Assembly: GCA_036346255.1 (NCBI GenBank)
Contig: CM070633.1
Location: 23,498,001 to 23,562,000 of the forward strand
Source of the DNA: Ampelocalamus luodianensis
Lineage: Eukaryota > Streptophyta > Magnoliopsida > Poales > Poaceae
Reading direction: 5' to 3'
DNA length: 64,000 nucleotides
Below, piece by piece: positions 1 to 13,251 of the stretch. A program made the translations under genes and the position numbers. A model generated the notes under the pieces. It was not told where the DNA came from. It worked only from the letters and a program-made list of their open reading frames with translations, and searched no databases. Positions within the stretch are counted from its first letter, which is position 1. Each line of letters begins with the position of its first letter.

Positions 1-3000
1 ATTTAAATAACAGCGAGTAAATATAAGTAACAAGTATCCACCTAGAAGTGACTTTCCCTAAAGCCACCACAACATAGCACGAATCCCTGATTCGTACCAC
101 CATCAAGTTTTAATTATAAAAAGGTTGTAGTCTAACTCTTGAAAGACTTCCCCAAGCGTGTCCATAACCTAGGACAAGGCTATTCAAATAGTTTTAATCC
201 CTGCAGGGGTGTACCAATATACCCACACTTCAGACCACCATTTTGCCAAGCTATTAAGCACACTTCCTTTGGTATGCCGGCACGGCTAAGTCCTACGAAC
301 CCTTTCCAATGGAATATGCTAATCAAGAGACGCACGTATGGGGGTTAATCCTTAGTGATCTGCCGACAAAATATGGATCACAAGGACCCATACGTGGAGC
401 AAGATACACCGGCCTCGGCGGGTGTTCCTCTCCCTACAAACGTGTCCATGTTGCATATAATCAAATATACAACCCACCACGCGACTCATTAATTAACACA
501 GCCCAAAGTACTCAGCTAAGAGAGGTCCCATATCCCTCTAGTGTGGTTAGTACGCACAAATGCTTGGTTTGGTGTAACAAGTAGTTCGGTCCTTAATTGA
601 CCCGGGCACCATTTCATTCACACCCAAAAGATCACACCATCTTACCATTGTGCCCAAGTCTAAATTGTTTTTCATTTTCAGTTTTAGTTTTGCAATTTAG
701 ACATAGCACAAGGCTGAGATATACAGATTATAACAGTTTGTGTGATCAAGGTTATCGACAAGTCGATAACCGCCCATTTCTACCGATAGCTAAGTATGGC
801 TAAGCACAAAGACACGCAAACTACTAAGTGACAAGGGTTCATCCAGCGAACCCAAAATCACAGCAAGTAATCCTAGGCTCAGTAGTAGAGGAATCCACAT
901 TTCCTACTGATAATGCAACTACTGGGCCAACTATCGACAATAGTTTAAAACAACATAGCAATGCATACATAGAATTTGCAAACAACATATTAGAATTTGA
1001 AAATAGTAGGAACAATATGATCAAATGAATGCTACATCTGCTTGCCTTGCTGGAGTGCAGGATCTGATGGCTATCGTGGCTCAATATCAGCAATAAAATT
1101 ATCTTCGGAACCTAACGCGAAAAGGCGATAAGCAAATAAGAACGAAGAACACCAAATAAACTCCAACAGCAAAACACATCCAAAACTAATAAAATTTACA
1201 CAACAGCTAGGGAATGATTTTATATAGTGATAGGAACAAGAATCATGCAATTTGGACTAAGCATGCAAAAGATATGGACAAAATGATCTTTCTCAGCCTT
1301 ACATCAACCTAATTAATAATTAGCACTATTCATGACAAAATTTTCCAAAATGATCTAAGGTCTGAAATTTTTATAGTAGGTAGATTATGACATCCTAATA
1401 ACAGCAAAGTTGGATTTACTAAATTTGGAGTTATACACATTTACTTATGATTTTTTTAAGTTGTAAATCTAATGCAAGTCATTTTACAGAATTATGAACA
1501 TGCTCAAATCTTATTCCATATGAAAGTATACTAACAGATGAATTTAACAAAATTTATTTTGCACAAATTGGATTTATCTGAGAAAAGATATGCATTTTAC
1601 AAGGTTAAATCCATTTGGAATATTCAAAGTGACGTAAATCAAGTTATTTCTAGTTATACAATTTTCTCTCTTCGAATATGCTTAAATCCATTTTATAATA
1701 AACTTAAGTGATAACACAATTTATTACAGTTGGAATTATCTAAAAGCGATTAAAATGAATTAGTTATGAGTTTCTAAAGTTTTTATATCATTTTGATTGT
1801 TAAATAACTACTTACGAAATACGAGACAAACTCAAATAATAGAATAAGACGTGGACACTTATCCACCCTTGATCTAAAATCCTACGGCTCACGCGAAAAA
1901 AAGCAGCGCGCGCGAAACCTGTCGGAGCCCACCGTTGGATCAAGATCCAACGGCGCACACGAGTGTAGGCATTCGGACGGTGCGGTTGCTTGGGCCAATC
2001 CCACCGCAGTCGGCGGATGGGCGGTCCAGAGCGCACCAACGGTTGGAAGGTCCAATTGCATACAAGATCCCAGCCGTTGATCGCAAGATCGACGGTCGAG
2101 AATGATCAAGGCATCCGGAGGGTCCGAATGCACTCATGATCAGGGCCGCAGATCTGAAAACGAACGGTGGCTATAGATCGAAGTTCAAAAGAGAGATGCT
2201 GACATGTGGGACCGCATGTCAGTGACCCCAAGTCACAACCGCGAACGTTTAACCCACGTGCACAGTGCACTGGGCCCACATGTCAACGACTAAGAGTGGC
2301 GGTTTAGGACAGAATTAACGCTTCTAATGATTATCATTAAATAGACACTAATGACTCCTGGATTTGGATTTTAACCCCTCGGGCCCACAAGTCAGCGACC
2401 CAAAGGTGAATTCCGACAGTGATTAATGCCAACATATTAATTAACCAATGATTAGGTATTAATGATGTCGGAACAGCGCGGGATTGCGCCAGCGGGTGAT
2501 TTAGGGATGTTGGGCCCACTGGTGAGTGGCTCAACGACAAAGGTTAAGACACAATTAATTAACTAATGATTGGCAATTAATGTGCCCTAACCAAATGACG
2601 AAAACGGGAGTTCTGTGCCGGCAAAATACCGAGCGACTTCAACGGCTCGTCGCCGGCGACACTGGCCGCGGCGGCGCCAACCAAGAACTAAAATGGAATC
2701 GCAATAACGCCTAGAACCTAATGGTGGCATTCTCGCCGGCGGTGAGGGACTAGAACGCCGGCTAGCCGGAAAATAAAAATGGGAGCTTTTACTGCTAAAC
2801 ATGAAAATAGCGAAAAGCTCCGCTGCAGTCCAAGGAAGCGGGTGCCAGAGCCTCTAAGGACTAATAAGAAGCTACCTTGATGAAGGAAGCTTCAAAGATG
2901 GCGGAGATGCTTGATCACGAGAAAGCTCGCGGACTTGGAGAAGAAGGATTGAAAATGACACCGAGCCAAATGAGTGATACCAAAGCATCAATATAGCTTC

Positions 3001-4482
3001 ATTAAGGTCCATGAAGCTACATGAGCAAGTAATTAGAAAATTGAGCACTCACGAGTGAGGAAGAAGATGACCAATTTAGCCGAATTTGAACAAACCCCAA
3101 ATTGGACAATTCCGAGAATCAAATCCAAAATTAAGTGAGGAAATGTTCAAGATAGAAAATGGATAAGGATAGGGCAAGGAAACATGAAGGAGAACCACTG
3201 GAACACCAAGAACACCAATGGAGTTCTTGGTCAACAATGGCGACTTGCCATTTTGAGGTGCTAAGCTCCAATATCGTGAATGGAGCTTGATGGTGGTCTA
3301 AAGAAACTCAGAGGTGATTTGGGTGCTTATAAGGCCTTGGAGGCATTAGGGTTTGCACCACAAGTTTTGAGGCGGTAAAGCCTGAGCACAAGGTGCGTGA
3401 CAAGGAAAAAGCTAGTAGACGTGCAATAGGGTATGGCTCGGCGAATACCTCTCCCACGCCTCACCTGTTGACTAGGGTGGTGAGGAAGCATGAAAAGACA
3501 CCGCCATGCCCTACACCGTGCTCGCACGGCTAGAGGTTGAAGATGACGGAGGAAAGGCTCGGGCGTTCGAGCCCCACGATTTAAATCGGATGGCTAAGAT
3601 AGCGCCACGCCTCGGGCTTTAAAACACAACGAAAGATCGCGAGCCCTAGGATTAGAAATGAAGCGGCTCAGATTGCCCCACGTTGCGAGCGTAGTTTACA
3701 ACAGAGGACAAGCGGCGTTGGATCTTAATCCAACGGCTCGATTCAAACCAACAACCGGAGGGTCCGATCGTTCGGAGGATGCGAGTGGTTGGATGGAGAT
3801 CTAACGTCGACATTCTCGCATGCAACGGAAGGTCCGAATGTTTACAGCGCTGCGGTCGTGCGATTTAGATCCAAAGGCGAGAATGGACGCCGTTTTTAAA
3901 GAGAGGCTCGGTGCAGTTAGTTGAGTGGACCGAGTCAATTGGCTCGAGCCCGAGTCTGACTTGAACCCAAAGCACCGTGAGACTAGGTTTGACTTCAAAA
4001 TTAGAACAGAGACTTTGAAGGATTTATTTGAGGTAGCAAAACAACTCCAAAAATTATGAAATTTTTACAGGAGCTTGCTAACTCAGATATTAACCTTGTG
4101 TAAAATTTTCAGAGGTTTTTATGCTGTGAATAAATCTCCAAAAATTCTGCAAGGCTCTGTTTTGAGGTTTGACTGAAAGTCAAACAGGTTTGACTGCCTC
4201 TAAAAATATTCAAACAATTTCTAAAAATTGTGAAATTTTTCAGAGGGGTCACATACCATCACAGAAACTTAGGAAAAATATTTTCCCAAGATGATCACAA
4301 TATTTGACAAGATTGTTTTTGGAATATCAAAGTTTGGATCAAATAGACTTGTGACATTGTATTTCCATAACTTCTTACAACAGATGTTCAAAGCTTACAG
4401 GAAATACATGATGTAAGAAAAAGTTTTAATTTCTACTGATTTTCTTACATTTGAAACATAAGTCCAAAGATGGGATGTTACA
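1..4482 (-). repeat. 3' LTR of element A1 (cut by window edge)
   Basis: Read on the minus strand it starts TGTAACATCCC directly after the polypurine tract. It matches 14626-18968 nearly end to end, with many small indels. It carries a block conserved among several LTRs here (about 160-345), palindromes with arms CCGTTGGATC / GATCCAACGG (1932-1953), and a TATA-like CTTATAAG about 1.15 kb from the LTR start. Open frames inside it are not conserved between the two LTR copies and are not annotated as genes. Confidence 0.9.
3327..3334 (-). promoter_or_regulatory. TATA-like site of the A1 3' LTR
   Basis: Minus-strand CTTATAAG lies about 1.15 kb inside the LTR. The equivalent place in other A-type LTRs also has a TATA-like sequence: 17949-17956 in the A1 5' LTR, 30951-30957 in the minus-strand fragment, and 20099-20106 in the plus-strand LTR. 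The constant distance (about 1.13-1.15 kb) is the main support. Activity is not shown. Confidence 0.45.
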
Positions 4483-4496
4483 AAACCTCCCCCCTT
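4483..4496 (-). other. Polypurine tract of A1
   Basis: The minus strand reads AAGGGGGGAGGTTT immediately before the LTR start TGTAACATCCC. This is the expected plus-strand DNA primer for reverse transcription. Confidence 0.85.
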
Positions 4497-5767
4497 ACAA
4501 GAATCTCGCCCCGAGATTCAGTTTACTCAGAGAAGAAAGATGGGTAATCTGCACGAAGACGATCTTCGCGCTCCCAAGTTGCCTCATCTTCAGAATGGTT
4601 TGACCACTGAACCTTAAGGAACTTGATGACACGGTTCCTTGTCCTTCGTTCGATTCTTCGAGAATCTGAGCAGGATGCTCATGATAGGTCAAATTTTCTT
4701 GCACATCGAGACTTTCCAACGGAGTTTCCTCAATTGAAACACGGAGGCACTTCTTCAAGTGTGACACATGGAACACGTCATGCACACCCTCAAGTGAAGC
4801 TGGCAACTCCAATCTGTATGCAACAGTTCCAATCCTCTCGATGATGCGATAAGGCCCAACATATCGAGGAGCTAACTTGCCCTTGATGCCAAAACGCTGA
4901 TGGCCCTTCAAGGGTGAGACCTTGAGATACACAAAGTCATTGGGCTCAAAGCTCAACTCTCGACGACGACGATCCGCATAGCTCTTTTGCCTGGACTGGG
5001 CCACACGCAAATGCTCACGAATCAACTGAACTTGACTTTCGGCCTCATTGATGGAATCTAGCCCGAAGAACTGACGCTCACCAGTTTCTGACCAGTTCAA
5101 AGGGGTTCTACATCTCCTCCCATACAAAGCCTCAAACGGTGCCATGCCAAGACTAGCTTGGAAACTGTTATTGTAGGAGAACTCTGCAAACGGCAAGCAC
5201 TTTTCCCACTTCTTCCCATAGGAAAGAACACAGGCACGGAGCATATCTTCCAACACTTGGTTAACTCTCTCTGTCTGACCATCAGTTTGAGGGTGATAAG
5301 CCGAACTGAAGGAAAGACGTGTACCCATCGCCTCTTGCAGACTATGCCAAAAGCGAGAGGTGAAAAGAGAACCACGATCTGACACAATCGTTCGTGGCAC
5401 ACCATGCAAACTCACAATCCTTGAGACATAAAGCTCGGCCAAGGGCTTCACACGGAGCTGGGTCTTGACAGGAAGAAAATGTGCCACCTTAGTCAGCCTA
5501 TCAATCACGACCCAAATGACATCGTTCCCTTTCGGTGAGCGGGGCAATCCGGTGATAAAATCCATACCAACGGAATCCCACTTCCACTCGTGCGGCAAAG
5601 GTGAAGAAGGCCTCTCGGATGCCGATGTTCACCTTGACACGACAAAGACACGTCGCACTCGAAGAACGAACACGCAATCTCGCTTCATGCGAGTCCACGA
5701 ATCTCTGTCGAAGATCTTGATACATCTTGGTAGCCCCGGGGTGGATAGACAGAAGGGAGTCATGGGC
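4495..5767 (-). pseudogene. A1 pol 3' part: integrase core and chromodomain-like C terminus
   Basis: The main frame runs from 5598 down to 4495 (367 codons). It shows the retroviral-type integrase core: D13 in VGMDFITGLP, D74 in TIVSDRG and E110 in HPQTDGQTERVNQ, the last two 35 residues apart as in the DD35E family. A GPY/F-like stretch (LAPRYVGPYRI) follows, then the VFHVSHLKKCL motif common in gypsy integrases. Near 4640 the frame shifts; the alternative frame still resembles the chromodomain end (an ATWERED-type motif). Upstream, 5501-5725 encodes the start of the integrase in another frame (MYQDLRQRF). The sequence is cut at 5768 by solo LTR S1. It would insert element cDNA into the genome, but with frameshifts and the insertion it is non-functional. 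Confidence 0.88.
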
Positions 5768-5772
5768 CTCGC

Positions 5773-8700
5773 TGTGGGCGCCCCAGGTTATTGGAAATGT
5801 ACTTAATTAAATTCATACTGTAGCATAATTATTAATGAAGGAACAGTATTGTCCCTTAATTAAAGATCATGCTAAAGATATAAATTTAACAAGTAACAAT
5901 TCCAATAAACAGGATCCCCGGATATATATATATCTCACAATGGTTCCCAGGATCAACGAGCATTGCATATATATATATCCTTCAACAACATTGCATCATA
6001 CACATACAAGTCATACATTTGCATAATCAAACATAAGTTTACATCATTCGGTTTAGTACTACAATATTAAGTGACTTGGTCACTTCAAAAGTTTAACAGC
6101 GGAAGCAAAAACAAAATATCAAAGTCCACCAATGGCCTCATCCACCCGCAGGCAATTGCGTGGAGGAAAGAAGTAGCTTTACTCGTTAGCGTCACCTGAT
6201 CGGGCGCTAACTGGTACTTCATAAAGAAAACCGTCCTCACCTGCAACAATAGGTGGTAGCACCTTGAGTACGGAAGGTACTCAGCAAGTCTTACACAAAC
6301 TAATAAAAGAAGGTGTTTATTAGAACCTAATCAAAGGAATAGAATTGTTACATGCATAAGGTTACAACATGAAGATATAAAGGTTTGATTTGCGTAAGCG
6401 ATACATCTTATCCTACAAATGCTAAATTTTGATAAAGCAAGTTAATAAATCAAAGTTTGCTTAGAACGATAAGTAAATGACATAATTGTGTGATGCGATT
6501 GCATGAATCCTCATGCACACTCAAAACCGAAACCAGATTTTGAAAATCAAAACTTCTATCTGGTGACATCAACTCAAGTTATCGCCCATGACCGTGGACA
6601 CGGCTATTCGAACGCTTATACCTGCGGGGTGTACATCTTTACCCACATGACTTAGCTAGCCCGTTGCCTTCGGATGCCTCCGAATGATGACATACTTCCT
6701 TTGGTATGCCGACCGGGGAAACTAAGATTTGGTATTTTTCAACAAGCTAACACTATTGAGTTGGACCCCCATGTGTGAACTGATCCCGCTTAAACAACGA
6801 CTGATAGCATCTGCTTAACCGAGGCACACATGTTGCGTCAGGAATGCCGATCCAAACAATTAAATACGAACTGGGCTCACTACCCATATTAGGATGCAAT
6901 CGGCACCATTAAGGTATCGATATGCTACGGAGCACATATACGCCTCACCCTTCTAAGAACATCGATCTTCGACATACAAGCTCACATGGCATACAACGCA
7001 TCATCGGACCAAAGTATCTATGCCATACAAGGTCAATACACATATTCTTACTCTCTGTTTCCAACCCAATAGTCTTAACATTTTACTTAACCAAACAGCG
7101 CCCATACCTTGCATGTGGAAGTACGTGGGGACTTGAATTGAATAGTCGAGTTCGGTCCTTAAATAATCCGGACAAGTCCACCACAAAACCCAATCTCGTG
7201 CACAAAAGCACCATCACTAGCTTCCTCTTGTCCAGATCGCTTAAATTTCAAATACAAGTCCGATTTAAAGAAACTGGACAAAGAGTTCAAAATAACACAA
7301 GATCATTTGTGATTCCTGCTTGACAAGATATTCTTGTCAAACTCTAAAATCTCTAGATTGCATGTCTAAGCCAAATCAAAATATATGTTATAGTATACAA
7401 GATCTTGAGCTAGGGTTAAGTGTATGATTACAATTAAGGTAATCCACCATGTTAGGTCATATCTAACTACTATGAGATCACAATTTGTATTTTCGAAAAA
7501 TAGCATGCACAGATTGTCACCGAATTTAGAAAATCTAATGTATAAAATTTGGGATCAACATGGTGCGAGAGGAAGCTTGCCTTGATAATAGTAAACCTCA
7601 TTTGAGTTCAGGTTGCTCGAAATATATTCAATTGCTTCAGCAGAACTGCATTCTAAAAGAAGCAATAAGACCCAATAAATACCAAAATCGACAATAAGTC
7701 CAAAATGGAAGAAATATGCATGATCAATCTGGAAATGCATGATTGACAATATGCTTAAGCCATAACTACCCATAATAGTGAGAATAACCCATATTATAAC
7801 CTACTGTTTTCAAATGACAGAAACTAGGGTTTAGTTCACAGTTCCAGTTTTCACATTTTTTTAAAAGAGCTGAAAACAGGACAGAGGCAGATTTTGGAAA
7901 AAGGAAAATAGATCAAGCAAAGGTTCAAGAATAGAAGTTAGCCTGATCTTGTAGGGCAATTAATATCCCAAGCTAACCCTAATCAGTTAGATTACCAGAA
8001 GCTGAAAGAAATTTGCATTGTCGGTTGAGCCGACAAAAAGGAACAGAGGCAGATTTCTGTTATCAACCTAAATAGATGATAACAAGGATTAAAAGAGTAA
8101 CTTGTTATGCTACTAGGGTTTGGTTTAAACCTAACTAGGATAACAAGTCGACAGGAGAAACCCTAGGTCTTGAAAATGACATGGAAAACCGAAAAGTTAT
8201 AATAACAACTTTTCAGTTTGAAGCAAGTTGAAGCTACTGATGCTCAAAAGAATGATCCACAGAAGCTTCTAAGGTCCTTAAAATGCTCAAGATATCGAAA
8301 ACTAGGATTTTAGCTTACTAGAGTAGGAAAGACACCACAGACTTTGAAAACCGAAGTGGATTGACAGAGAAATAAACTCTGGATTTAACCTACAAAAGAT
8401 AGCCAATCTTTATTGCAAGGTAAAACCAGTGCTTAAGGTGGATAAGCAATGGACAAGAGCAAGAAACTCCACTGGACAGCAAGGAAAATGATGAGCTTCA
8501 GTGGTCAACAATGGCAGTAGCTCAAAAAGTTAGGGTTATATATGGATGTTGAGCTACCGGGGCAAGATGGAAAGATCTAGAGTTGATGAGGTGTCTACTT
8601 AGCTAAATATCCAAAAATTTGTGGCATAATCTTTGGATAATCCTCTCCTCTGCTCTCGTAAATGGTGCAGAGATAAGGAAGAAAGGAGGCAAAATATGAC

Positions 8701-10161
8701 ATGTGGGTCCCTTTGTCATCCTCAGTCGCGCGCGCCTTCAAAAGACCAAAAGAATATCAGCCGTCCGATGAGAAATGGGCGGCGGGGATAAATAGAGAGA
8801 TTAAAAGATTTGAATCGGTATCTTAAAATATGGGCCGTGCGATCTCAATCGGTCGATCGAGATTTAAACGAGGCCCAAAGGAATCTCGGATCTACTTTCA
8901 AACTGGGCGTTGGATTGGAATCCAACGGTCAAATAAAAGGATACATCGCCACCCTTTTGATGCGATGACGCAGCACCGTTAGATTGGATTTCTACGGTCG
9001 AGATGGGACAAAGAACCGGATGGTCCGATTGCATACACAAATATGGACCCTACGATTACAATCCAATGGCCCATGAAATTTGGGCCTTAACTGCGCTTGG
9101 TCAAAAAGGAGCGCCGTAGGATTTAAATCCAAAGGCCTAGATAGATCCGCGCCTTTTATTTCAAAATGAAACGAGCAACGCGGTTAGATCAAGAATGGAC
9201 GGCTGAGATCGTGAGGGGATCCGGAGTCGTCCGAATGTATACACCAATCTGGACCACACGATGAAGATCTAACGGCCCAGAGGAGCGCGGGCCTTAATAA
9301 CGCGCGGTAAAAAGGAAAGCCGTAGGATTTGAATCTAACGGCTCAGATAAAAGCGCGCCTTTAAGTTTAAAACGAAAAGGGAGGCGCTGTTGGATCGGAA
9401 ATGAACGGTGGAGATTGAGAAGGGCTCCGGAGTTGTCCGATTGCACACACTGATCTCGATCGTTAGATCAAGATCCAACGGCAGAGATTAAGGTGCACAC
9501 GTGGACAGCGCGTGGGACGTTGCGGCTTCGCCCGTTCGATTGAAAATCGACGGCTCACAATGCGCGAGGAGATTTGAGCTCGCGCTCGAACGTGACAGAG
9601 CCGGACCGGTGCACTGGGTTGGACCCAACCGCATGAGATCGAGTCGCTACAGTACAAGAGTTTAGGTTTAGACCTGATTATTTGACCAGAACCTATTCAA
9701 TTGCTCAAAGGTTTGACTGGGGTTTAAAAATAGCAAATAAATTTGTAAAATCATGAAATTTTTGCTGAAGGCTACTGGGATGATATATTTCCCAGATAAA
9801 TTTTAAAATCACACAATCACTTTTTAAAATACCTAAATATTTATTTTAGCCCGAAAATATTCATTAAAAGACAATTATTTTTCTTTAAGTCAATATAATT
9901 TCTAAAAATACAACAAAAATTATTTTTATCCAAGATAATTTATCTAGGCTTTAATAAAAATACTTCCCAGTCATAATACAAGTTTTATCTTGTATTCCTT
10001 TAAGACTTTAAATGGTCCTTTTGGGATTTTTGGCAAAAAGGAAGGTTTTTAATTTGTAACATGCTGCCCAAATTGTAGAAATGAACACTAATGCTATGAA
10101 CAGCACCTCATTACTGTTCATAAAGCATTTAATTATTGTTTATAGAATTGGGGCTGTTACA
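5773..10161 (-). mobile_element. Solo LTR S1 inserted in A1 pol, with 5-bp target duplication
   Basis: The 4389-bp segment begins TGTGGGCGCCCC and ends GGGGCTGTTACA on the plus strand, so the termini are TG...CA with extended inverted similarity (TGTAACAGCCCC read on the minus strand). CTCGC at 5768-5772 is repeated at 10162-10166. The pol sequence resumes on the other side at the matching place, so this is one clean insertion reduced to a solo LTR by LTR-LTR recombination. It has the shared LTR block at about 6583-6720, TATA-like TATATA near 8537-8543, and many ATCCAACGG-type palindromes at 8800-9660. No coding frame was recognised in it. Confidence 0.93.
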
Positions 10162-11860
10162 CTCGCGGAGAATCAACTCCCGCAATTCCATGACCTTCGA
10201 AACCACAAGACGCTGTCCAAACCACACAACACCGTGCTCACCCTCAGAGAAACACTTAGCTGTCTCGTTCTTGATGTTCTGCTTGATCTGGATCACACCA
10301 ACATCTGTCTGCTGGGCAGCCTTGATTTGATCCACCAAAGTTGGTTGCACAACCAGGGTAGTAAGAGAACCATGCTCAATCAATCCCAAATTAAGCCGCT
10401 GAAATTCTTCGAGAAGGGTAGGTTGTTGCTCTTGAAGTAACAAGGTATTGCAATATACCTTGCGACTGAGTGCATCAGCAACAACATTAGCCTTGCTCTG
10501 ATGGTACTGAATGCCCATATCATAGTCTTTGATCAATTCCAACCATCTCCTCTGCCGGAGGTTCAGATCTGGCTGGGTGAACAAATATTTCAGGCTCTTG
10601 TGATCTGAATACACCTCACAACGGTTACCAATAAGGTAATGCCGCCAAATCTTGAGTGCATGAACCACTGCCGCTAACTCCAAATCATGGGTAGGATAGT
10701 TGAGTTCATGAGGCCTCAACTGCCTCGATGCATAGGCCACTACCTTGCCTTCTTGCATAAGAACACAACCGAGTCCCCGCCGAGAGGCATCACAATAAAT
10801 ATCAAAGCTCTTATGCACATCGGGAGAACAAGCACTGGGGCCGAAGTCAATCGCCTTTGAGTTCTTGAAAACTCAATTCACAAGCCAGAAGACCACACGA
10901 ATTTCTTTTCTTTCTTGAGCAATTCGGTCATGGGCTTTGCAATCTTGGAGAAGTTCTCGATAAAGCGCGTAGTAGCCCGCTAAACCAAGGAAACTCCTCA
11001 CATCGGTGATCGACTTGGCTGCCCCCAAGATAGGACATCACTGACCTTGCTAGGATCCACTGCTACACCACCTGCTGAAAGAACATGGCCCAAGAATGCC
11101 ACTTCCTTCAATCAGAACTCGCACTTGTCGAACTTGGCATACGGTGATGCTCACGGCTTGCCCAAAACAATCTGCAGTGCTCAAGATGCTCTTCTTCACT
11201 CTTGGAGTAGATAAGAATGTCATCAATGAAAACCACAACAAACTTATCCAAATACTCCATGAACACCGAGTTCATAAGATTCACGAACAAAGCTGGAGCA
11301 TTGGTCAAGCCGAAAGACATGACGGTGTACTCGTAAAGGCCATAACAAGTAGTGAACGCCGTCTTTGGAATATCCTCAGCCCTGATCCGGACTTGATGAT
11401 ACCCCAACCTCAAGTCAATCTTGGAGAACACACAAGCTCCAGTCAACTGGTCAAAGAGGTCATCAATACGAGGCAAAGGATATTTGTTCTTCACCGTCAC
11501 TTCATTAAGTGGACGGTAATCAACACACATACGCAGGGTCTTGTCCTTCTTCTTTACAAAAATAACTGGACAACCCCAAGGAGATGAGCTAGGACGGATG
11601 AAACCTTTTGCTTGAAGCTCACCCAACTGCTTCTTCAGCTCCTCTAACTCATTAGGAGGCATTCGGTACAGCGCCTTTGAAATTGGAGCGGTACCGGGCA
11701 ACAACTCAATCACAAACTCCAAGTCTCGAATCGAGGCATACCAGCAAATCTTCGTGGAAGACATCCACAAAGTCACGCATCGTGGGCACATCCCGAATCT
11801 CCATGGTGGCCTAGCTTCAAGGGCACAAAGATGTGGCCCTGCAGTGTGGTGAAATCCCAA
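10162..11860 (-). pseudogene. A1 pol: reverse transcriptase and RNase H
   Basis: The frame 11860-11108 carries the RT fingers and palm: CVDYRPLNEVTVKNKYPLPR, the first catalytic Asp in FSKIDLRLGYHQVRI, FGLTNAPALF, and the FIDD catalytic box at residues 211-214 (about 11230-11219). The thumb region (10819-11107) survives only in shifted frames. The frame 10818-10129 encodes RNase H, with YCDASRRGLG, HDLELAAVV, YSDHKSLKYL and VVADALSRK containing the usual acidic residues. It then runs toward the integrase zinc-binding region and stops at the S1 insertion (10161/10162). This enzyme would copy element RNA to DNA. At least two frameshifts and the insertion make it a pseudogene. Confidence 0.9.
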
Positions 11861-12207
11861 CTTGCTCGCTTTGAGGGACTAGTGAGGAAGACCATCTTCC
11901 TGGCACAATCAATTTGCCCCAAGTGTTGGGACAACCAATCCATGCCAAGAATCACATCCAGGCACGCCGAATCAAGTAAGATGAGATTCGCCAAGAATTC
12001 CACTCCTTCAATATTAATGGGAACACCCCGGCATTCTTGATCAACTCTCATTTCCGCTCCCGGAGAGCGAATAAGCAAAGGAATCCCCAAAGGAACAAAG
12101 TGAAGGTCACAATCAGCGACAGAAAAGATCTCGAAATAAAGGAATGCGATGCTCGAGTCAAATAATCTGCAGCAGGACTCAGAACTAACAAGGAACGTAC
12201 CCAACAC
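11773..12207 (-). pseudogene. A1 aspartic protease (decayed active site)
   Basis: The frame shows the downstream protease signature of plant gypsy elements: GVEFLANLILLDSACLDVIL followed by GMDWLSQH. At the expected active site the frame reads LFDSSIAFLYF, whereas a neighbouring frame reads ASHSFIS, so the conserved DSGASHSF-type site is split by a small indel near 12150-12165. The protease would release gag and pol proteins. It lies between the gag zinc knuckle and RT, as in the family. Confidence 0.8.
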
Positions 12208-12209
12208 AA

Positions 12210-13251
12210 TGTCGGGTGCCTCCGAGCCTCCTCACCGAGATGTGGTTGACTCGACCACTCGACACTGGTCTTACGATCACCTTCAGTCGGTGTGTGACCA
12301 TTCCCCTGCCCGCGTCCTCCATTAGGACGAGGGGCCGCTCCAGTCCTCTGAGGGCAACTGCTAGCATAGTGGCCCTTCTTGTTGCAGGCGAAGCAGGTGA
12401 CATCAGCAGCTGGGTTGCGGAGCGCAACCTGCTGCTGGGTCGCAGGTGCACGTGGCTAAAACACGGCCTGCGGGGGACGAGTAACCGGCACCAACGGCCT
12501 CGGCGGTGGTGAAGCCAAAGCACGAGCCCCTGGTGCGGGCCCAACACGGGAACGAGTGAGGCTGGCCTGTACAGACCGGTGGGCCTCCCACTTGCGCTTG
12601 CGGGACTCACCCAGCGCCTTCGCCTTGTGCTCGGCGACGATGGACTTGTCAACCAAGGCCTGGAAGTCAGCAAAGTCCACTATAGATAGCTTGTCCTGCA
12701 GCTCCTCGGACAAGCCATCCATGAACTTCTCCTGTTTAGCCTCATCAGAGGCCACCTCTCCCGGAGCATAACGAGCCAAGTGATTAAACTCGTAAAGATA
12801 CTCGACATGACTTGCGCCTAAGCGCAAGAAACTCCTTCTTCTTGAGCTTCATCAGCCATCGGGAATGTGGGCCCGACGGAAAGCAGATCGAAACTCATCC
12901 CACGAGACAACGTGCACCGCGGGTCGCATGGCGAAAGTTCTCCCACCAAGAGAGTGCCGCACCTCAAGCCGATGGGATGCAAAGAGTGCCCGCCTCTGCT
13001 CCTAGCATCGAGCGATATTGAGCTTTCGCTCAACAAGACGCAGCCAATCATCCGCGTCCAATGGGTCCTCTGATCGTGAGAAAGTAGGCGGTCGCGTGAC
13101 GGAGAAACTCGCAAGCCCACCACGAGACTGGTGGCCACCACCTCCAGATCTCGGCAGCACCGGGAGTGGAGGTGTTCCTCGCAATGACCTCCAAGATCCG
13201 GGTCTAGTCCATGCGATTCCGCCGATCGAGCCGAACCTCACCATGGTCTGA
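12210..13251 (-). pseudogene. A1 gag (capsid-like and CCHC nucleocapsid), frameshifted
   Basis: Three frames carry successive gag pieces. 13244-13002 has the N terminus with DPLDADDWLRLVERKLNIAR, typical before the retrotransposon gag domain. 12827-12456 has VEYLYEFNHLARYAPGEVAS, FMDGLSEELQDKLSIVDF and a basic KRKWEAHR stretch. A CCHC zinc knuckle (CFACNKKGHYASSC) lies near 12346-12395 in yet another frame. The likely start is the ATG ending at 13244, which precedes the conserved N-terminal region. Gag would form the virus-like particle and bind element RNA. Multiple indels break it. Confidence 0.83.
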
